Positions 31,322 to 34,665 of a DNA stretch of 34,665 bases are shown piece by piece; within the stretch, counting starts at the first letter, position 1; every line of letters starts with the position of its first letter. The notes beneath the pieces were generated by a model. That model worked only from the letters and a program-made list of their open reading frames with translations, did not search any database and was not told the origin of the DNA. Position numbers and translations under genes: made by a program. The stretch is from NCBI GenBank assembly GCA_013003395.1, contig JABDJC010000058.1, forward strand, positions 1 to 34,665. The letters are read 5' to 3'. The stretch is from Acidimicrobiia bacterium. GTDB taxonomy: Bacteria; Actinomycetota; Acidimicrobiia; Spongiisociales; UBA5794.

Positions 31322-32141
31322 CCACGATCACGACCTCATCTTCTCCGTAGCGAATGCCGACCTCGAGGGCTCTGCCTTGGACGACGCCATCGCTGAAATT
31401 GCAGGCTGCGCCGAGTGTTCCACTGAACTCGAATTCCAGAGGTCCGGCACCGAACTCTTGGCCGCCGTTGCGGCACCTTCGCTTGCGATCGATGAGCGCA
31501 ACGCATTGCGCGCCGACCTCCAGGAACAGCTCGGGCTGGTGATGCCGGAACCTGTTGTGGCGGCGCCGCGACGTAAGGGGATTCGCAACTGGGGACCAAT
31601 TGCCGTTGCCGCAGTGGCGTTGACTGGGGTTGTCTTCGTCGCCCCGCAACTGGGACTGCTCGGAGGCTCCGCCGACACCGACGACTTCGCTGCCAGTGCA
31701 ACGACCGCTGCCCAGGAGGAAAGCGCTCCCGCCGACGTGCAGTCCCTCTCGTCGGCTGACGATGCCGGGGCGTTCAAGGACGAGGCTACGGTCACGTCCG
31801 TCGCCAGCGCCGCACCTGCCGATACCATCGCCTCCGCCACCGCCGAGGGCATCGACGGCCAGGCGATGTACTACTTCGACCAACTCGACATCGAGGAGCT
31901 CGCAGCGCTACAGGCCGACCCGTCCGACACCACTCTCGAGCGTGCCCTGGTACCGACGGCAGACGAGTGTGCGGACTCAGGCCTCGACGAATTCGGTGCG
32001 GAGACCGCTGCACCGTTGGCGGCTGGAGCGTTCGAGGGTGTTGATGCAGTCGCCATCGTCTACGAGGTCGCTGGGAGACAAGAACCCCTGATAGCCATCC
32101 ACGACGCCATGACATGCGAGGTCCTCACCTCGACGCGATGA
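31314..32141 (+). CDS. Membrane anti-sigma factor for the SigM-like sigma
   Basis: The 275-residue protein has a short N-terminal part with AGCAECSTELEFQ, a CxxC like that of zinc-binding anti-sigma domains. The His expected four residues before the first Cys is Glu, so it is not a canonical ZAS motif. One membrane span (WGPIAVAAVALTGVVFVAPQ) and an acidic Ala/Ser-rich outer part follow, with Cys residues in TADECADSGL and DAMTCEVLTS that could form a disulfide. I prefer ATG 31314, with AGGGA 8 bases upstream, over ATG 31305. The sigma-anti-sigma order and overlap support the call. Confidence 0.82.
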   Translation: MHNHDHDLIFSVANADLEGSALDDAIAEIAGCAECSTELEFQRSGTELLAAVAAPSLAIDERNALRADLQEQLGLVMPEPVVAAPRRKGIRNWGPIAVAAVALTGVVFVAPQLGLLGGSADTDDFAASATTAAQEESAPADVQSLSSADDAGAFKDEATVTSVASAAPADTIASATAEGIDGQAMYYFDQLDIEELAALQADPSDTTLERALVPTADECADSGLDEFGAETAAPLAAGAFEGVDAVAIVYEVAGRQEPLIAIHDAMTCEVLTSTR

Positions 32142-32173
32142 TGGGCCCTCGCAGCCAACTAGGCTCCCCTCCG

Positions 32174-32464
32174 ATGGAGGACCTACCCAAGACAATCGCC
32201 GACTATCTCGAGTCGACCGCCAACAAGGTGCGGGCCACGACTGTCGACCGCGCTGCGGCGTGGGTCATCTGGGTCACCGTTGGGATCATCCTCGCAATTG
32301 CCGGCCTCTTGCTTGGCATATTTCTGCTCGTCGGGGTGTTCCGACTCATTGAGACGCTGGTCGGGAGCACCACGCTTGCCTATGCCATCGTCTCCGTCAT
32401 CTTCATGGCCGTCGGCTTCTTCTTGTGGAGCAAGCGGCTTCCCAAATCCATCAAACAGCAGTAG
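32174..32464 (+). CDS. Small two-span membrane protein (phage-holin-like superfamily)
   Basis: The 96-residue protein has an N-terminal amphipathic part, MEDLPKTIADYLESTANKVR, then two long hydrophobic spans separated by GVFRLIETLVGSTTLA, and a basic C-terminus LWSKRLPKSIKQQ. This is like small actinobacterial proteins annotated as putative holin superfamily. A longer frame from 32114 would overlap the anti-sigma gene. ATG 32174 has no Shine-Dalgarno sequence, but TAGGCT (32160-32165) lies 8 bases upstream. It sits between the anti-sigma factor and trxB. Confidence 0.7.
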   Translation: MEDLPKTIADYLESTANKVRATTVDRAAAWVIWVTVGIILAIAGLLLGIFLLVGVFRLIETLVGSTTLAYAIVSVIFMAVGFFLWSKRLPKSIKQQ

Positions 32465-32482
32465 GCGAACGGAGTAATCGAC

Positions 32483-33409
32483 ATGGCAGAAAATGTCATC
32501 ATCATCGGATCGGGCCCGGCGGGCTTGACCGCAGCGGTCTATGCAGCACGCGCCGATCTGAAGCCACTCATGATCGAGGGCATGGAGGCCGGTGGACAGT
32601 TGATGCTCACCACGGAAGTCGAGAACTACCCAGGCTTCCCTGACGGCATCATGGGTCCCGAGTTGATGGAGAACTTCCGCAAGCAAGCCGAACGCTTCGG
32701 CACTCGCATCATGAGTTCCAACGTCACCAAGGTCGATTTCAGCCAGCGACCATTCAAAGTCTGGGTTGGCGAAGACGAGTACGAAGGCGACTCGGTCATC
32801 ATCTCGACCGGCGCTTCGGCGCGGTGGATCGGAGTTCCCGGAGAAGACAAGCTCCGTGGATACGGAGTGTCTTCATGCGCCACCTGCGACGGCTTTTTCT
32901 TCCGCGACCGCGAGATCATCGTCGTCGGCGGCGGCGACTCGGCGATGGAGGAAGCCACCTTCCTCACCAAGTTCGCCTCGAAAGTCACCATCGTCCATCG
33001 CAGGGACGAATTCAGAGCCTCGAAGATCATGGCACGCCGGGCACTCGACAATCCCAAGATCGAGGTTCTGTGGAACACGGTCGTCGAAGAGATTGTCGGC
33101 GACAAGGCCGTCACCGGCGTGAAGCTCCGCAATGTCGAAACCGACGAAGCCTCGGATCTTGCCGTCGAGGGTGTTTTCGTCGCCATTGGCCACATTCCGA
33201 ACACGAACATCTTCGACGGCCAACTGGAGCTCGACTCTGAGGGGTACATCGTCACGACGGACCATACGAGGACCTCCGTCGAGGGTGTCTTTGCGGCCGG
33301 AGATGTCGTAGACAAGGTGTACCGTCAGGCGATCACTGCGGCCGGTATGGGCTGCGAATCAGCGATCGACGCTGAGCGTTGGCTCGAGGCACAGCACGAC
33401 CCGGAATGA
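32483..33409 (+). CDS. trxB: Thioredoxin reductase
   Basis: The 308-residue flavoprotein has [20 protein letters not shown] (FAD site), the redox pair C132-A-T-C135 in [28 protein letters not shown] (NADPH site), and the C-terminal [20 protein letters not shown] (read as FAAGDV in full). It reduces thioredoxin with NADPH. ATG 32483 has CGGAG 8 bases before it. trxA follows 65 bases downstream. Confidence 0.97.
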   Translation: MAENVIIIGSGPAGLTAAVYAARADLKPLMIEGMEAGGQLMLTTEVENYPGFPDGIMGPELMENFRKQAERFGTRIMSSNVTKVDFSQRPFKVWVGEDEYEGDSVIISTGASARWIGVPGEDKLRGYGVSSCATCDGFFFRDREIIVVGGGDSAMEEATFLTKFASKVTIVHRRDEFRASKIMARRALDNPKIEVLWNTVVEEIVGDKAVTGVKLRNVETDEASDLAVEGVFVAIGHIPNTNIFDGQLELDSEGYIVTTDHTRTSVEGVFAAGDVVDKVYRQAITAAGMGCESAIDAERWLEAQHDPE

Positions 33410-33447
33410 CCGCCGCACCCCAAGGGTTGCTGCATCAAGAACTGATA

Positions 33448-33467
33448 GGAGGTGGAGGCCGCAGGCC
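33448..33467 (+). promoter_or_regulatory. Distant trxA ribosome-binding site with an intervening hairpin
   Basis: AGGAGG (33448-33453) is 21 bases before the trxA ATG, too far for direct use, and no other start codon lies in frame between. GGCC-GCA-GGCC (33457-33467) can fold into a small hairpin, which would shorten the effective spacing to about 10 bases. Confidence 0.35.
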
Positions 33468-33474
33468 GCTACTT

Positions 33475-33801
33475 ATGGGACAGAACACGATTGAGGCCAC
33501 CGACACCACGATGGGCGAGCTCATCTCGGACCAGACACCAGTCTTGGTGGACTTCTGGGCAGAGTGGTGTGGTCCATGCAAGATGATTGCGCCGATTCTC
33601 GAAGAGGTCGCCGCTGAATACCCCGACAAGATCAAGATCGCGAAGCTCAACGTCGACGAGAACCAGCAGAGCGCCATGTCCCACGAGGTCATGTCGATTC
33701 CCACGATGATCGTCTTCAAGGGCGGCGAAGAACAGCGACGCATCGTCGGAGCTCGCTCGAAGTCGCAGCTCGTCTCGGAGCTCGCTGAATTCCTCGGTTG
33801 A
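33475..33801 (+). CDS. trxA: Thioredoxin
   Basis: The 108-residue protein has the active site W31-C32-G-P-C35 in VDFWAEWCGPCKMIAPILEE, and SIPTMIVFKGGEE, which contains the cis-proline. It is the cytosolic disulfide reductant paired with TrxB. The open frame extends upstream to 33379 and overlaps trxB, but ATG 33475 gives the normal thioredoxin length. Confidence 0.96.
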   Translation: MGQNTIEATDTTMGELISDQTPVLVDFWAEWCGPCKMIAPILEEVAAEYPDKIKIAKLNVDENQQSAMSHEVMSIPTMIVFKGGEEQRRIVGARSKSQLVSELAEFLG

Positions 33802-33845
33802 GCTGAACTTGTGAGACGATAGGGCGCACCTCCCCCGGAGACACT

Positions 33846-34665
33846 TTGCGGCTCTTTCGCCTTGACGATCGCGGTGAACCTGTTGTCGACATCCAGTCGC
33901 GGCTGCGCGCGCTCGATTACCTCACCAAGACAGCGTCAGAAGGTGTCTTCGATGAAGCGACCTTCGACGCGGTGACCGCGTTCCAAACGGCCAAAGGCCT
34001 GCCAAGCGACGGAATAGTCGGTCCAGAAACCTGGAGTGCACTCGTTGCGGCCAGTTACCGTCTCGGAGATCGACTCTTGTATTACAAGGTACCGCTGATT
34101 CGTGGCGACGATGTTGCCGAACTGCAACGCCGGCTCAACTCGCTCGGCTTCGATGCGAAAAAGATCGACGGGTTCTTCGGACCAGACACGTTGACCGCTG
34201 TTCTCGAGTTCCAGCAAAACCGTGGACTGGCAGAAGATGGAATTGTTGGTCCGGTGGTGGCCAGCGAGCTGGACCTCATGCGATGGGTGAGCACCAAGCC
34301 CGGGCGCGAGAGTGTCCGAGAACGTCAGTGGCTCTGGGATCTTCCCGGGAGTCTGGCCGGTCAACGCGTGCTTTTGGACGCCGGCTGCCGCACCGACGAG
34401 GAGGACGTGGCAGCGTGGGCGACCGTCACTGCAGCCGCTCGAGTGTTTCAGAACATGGGCGCGCATCCGACCTTGAGTAGAACCGCCGACACGCGGCCGG
34501 ACGAACAGGTGAGAGCTCGCCGCTCGAATCGACTGGGCATTGACTTCGTCCTGTCGTTCTCGTTACCGATCAACGATGTGCCTGGCGTCTTCTACTTCGC
34601 GTCCCAGCACAGTGCCAGCGCAGCCGGCAAGGCGCTCGCGACGGCGATCGGGGGTCGACTGGGTA
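33846..34665 (+). CDS. cwlM: CwlM-like peptidoglycan-binding protein with degenerate amidase domain (3' end outside window)
   Basis: About 273 residues are visible. Two PG_binding_1 domains come first (about 10-70 and 82-145), each ending in the family's DGxxGPxT/V pattern (SDGIVGPETW; EDGIVGPVVA). From about 170 an Amidase_3 fold begins, but the expected zinc motif D-P-G-H-G reads LLDAGCRTDEED, and the later H-x-N-A reads SFSLPIND, so both visible metal ligands are lost. Mycobacterial CwlM, at the same place after trxA, is a non-enzymatic regulator of MurA controlled by PknB. TTG 33846 has GGAG 5 bases upstream and is the only sensible start. It is 44 bases after trxA. Confidence 0.87.
   Translation, partial: MRLFRLDDRGEPVVDIQSRLRALDYLTKTASEGVFDEATFDAVTAFQTAKGLPSDGIVGPETWSALVAASYRLGDRLLYYKVPLIRGDDVAELQRRLNSLGFDAKKIDGFFGPDTLTAVLEFQQNRGLAEDGIVGPVVASELDLMRWVSTKPGRESVRERQWLWDLPGSLAGQRVLLDAGCRTDEEDVAAWATVTAAARVFQNMGAHPTLSRTADTRPDEQVRARRSNRLGIDFVLSFSLPINDVPGVFYFASQHSASAAGKALATAIGGRLG

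Overview
The window is a gene-dense bacterial chromosome segment, GC-rich by eye (about 60 percent). It most likely comes from an actinomycete, plausibly of the class Acidimicrobiia. The class is an inference. The phylum rests on gene order at the right end: pcnA, then a MurJ/MviN-related pseudokinase, a SigM-like sigma factor and its anti-sigma factor, trxB, trxA and a CwlM-like protein. In mycobacteria these lie next to parA/parB and the replication origin. GTG and TTG starts, apparently leaderless promoters and PafBC-like promoter elements agree with this.

Layout. 1-5.5 kb: the end of an aminoglycoside-phosphotransferase-fold gene, then cimA (citramalate synthase, isoleucine pathway) behind what looks like a complete ribosome-mediated attenuator, an Nfu_N/HEAT protein, a GNAT/Nudix divergent pair, a small membrane protein and a PAP2 phosphatase. 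5.5-7.9 kb: two palindromic repeats, then groES-groEL under tandem CIRCE-like operators. 7.8-12.2 kb: a tightly overlapping minus-strand operon udg-tsaE-tsaB-rimI-tsaD-M50 protease (tRNA t6A synthesis plus repair and proteolysis). 12.2-16.4 kb: an accessory island with a tandem 254-bp GC-rich repeat, two related cysteine-motif microproteins with the same promoter, an AraC regulator, a secreted FG-GAP protein and a diguanylate cyclase. 16.5-21.5 kb: argC-argB-argR-argG-argH, without argJ, argD or argF. 21.5-24.8 kb: a polytopic membrane protein coupled to a 57-residue membrane peptide, and a secreted modular protein. 24.9-34.7 kb: pcnA, a PilT-type ATPase, a histone-deacetylase-fold enzyme, a GNAT enzyme, then the pseudokinase-sigma-anti-sigma-holin-like-trxB-trxA-cwlM block.

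Most interesting points. (1) Two paralogous 42-44 residue proteins share a C-P-D-x2-C-x2-C motif. Each is preceded by the same element, TGTCACACCCA, 5 bases, TAGAAA, ATGGAA, whose spacing matches the actinobacterial PafBC (RecA-NDp) DNA-damage promoter. (2) cimA has an Ile/Thr leader peptide, mutually exclusive hairpins and a terminator ending 14 bases before its start. (3) The pseudokinase, membrane anchor and outer domain fused to MurJ in mycobacteria are here a separate gene, apparently started by CTG. It lies in the same block as a CwlM-like amidase that has lost its visible zinc ligands.

No tRNA, rRNA, CRISPR array, transposase or prophage was seen.
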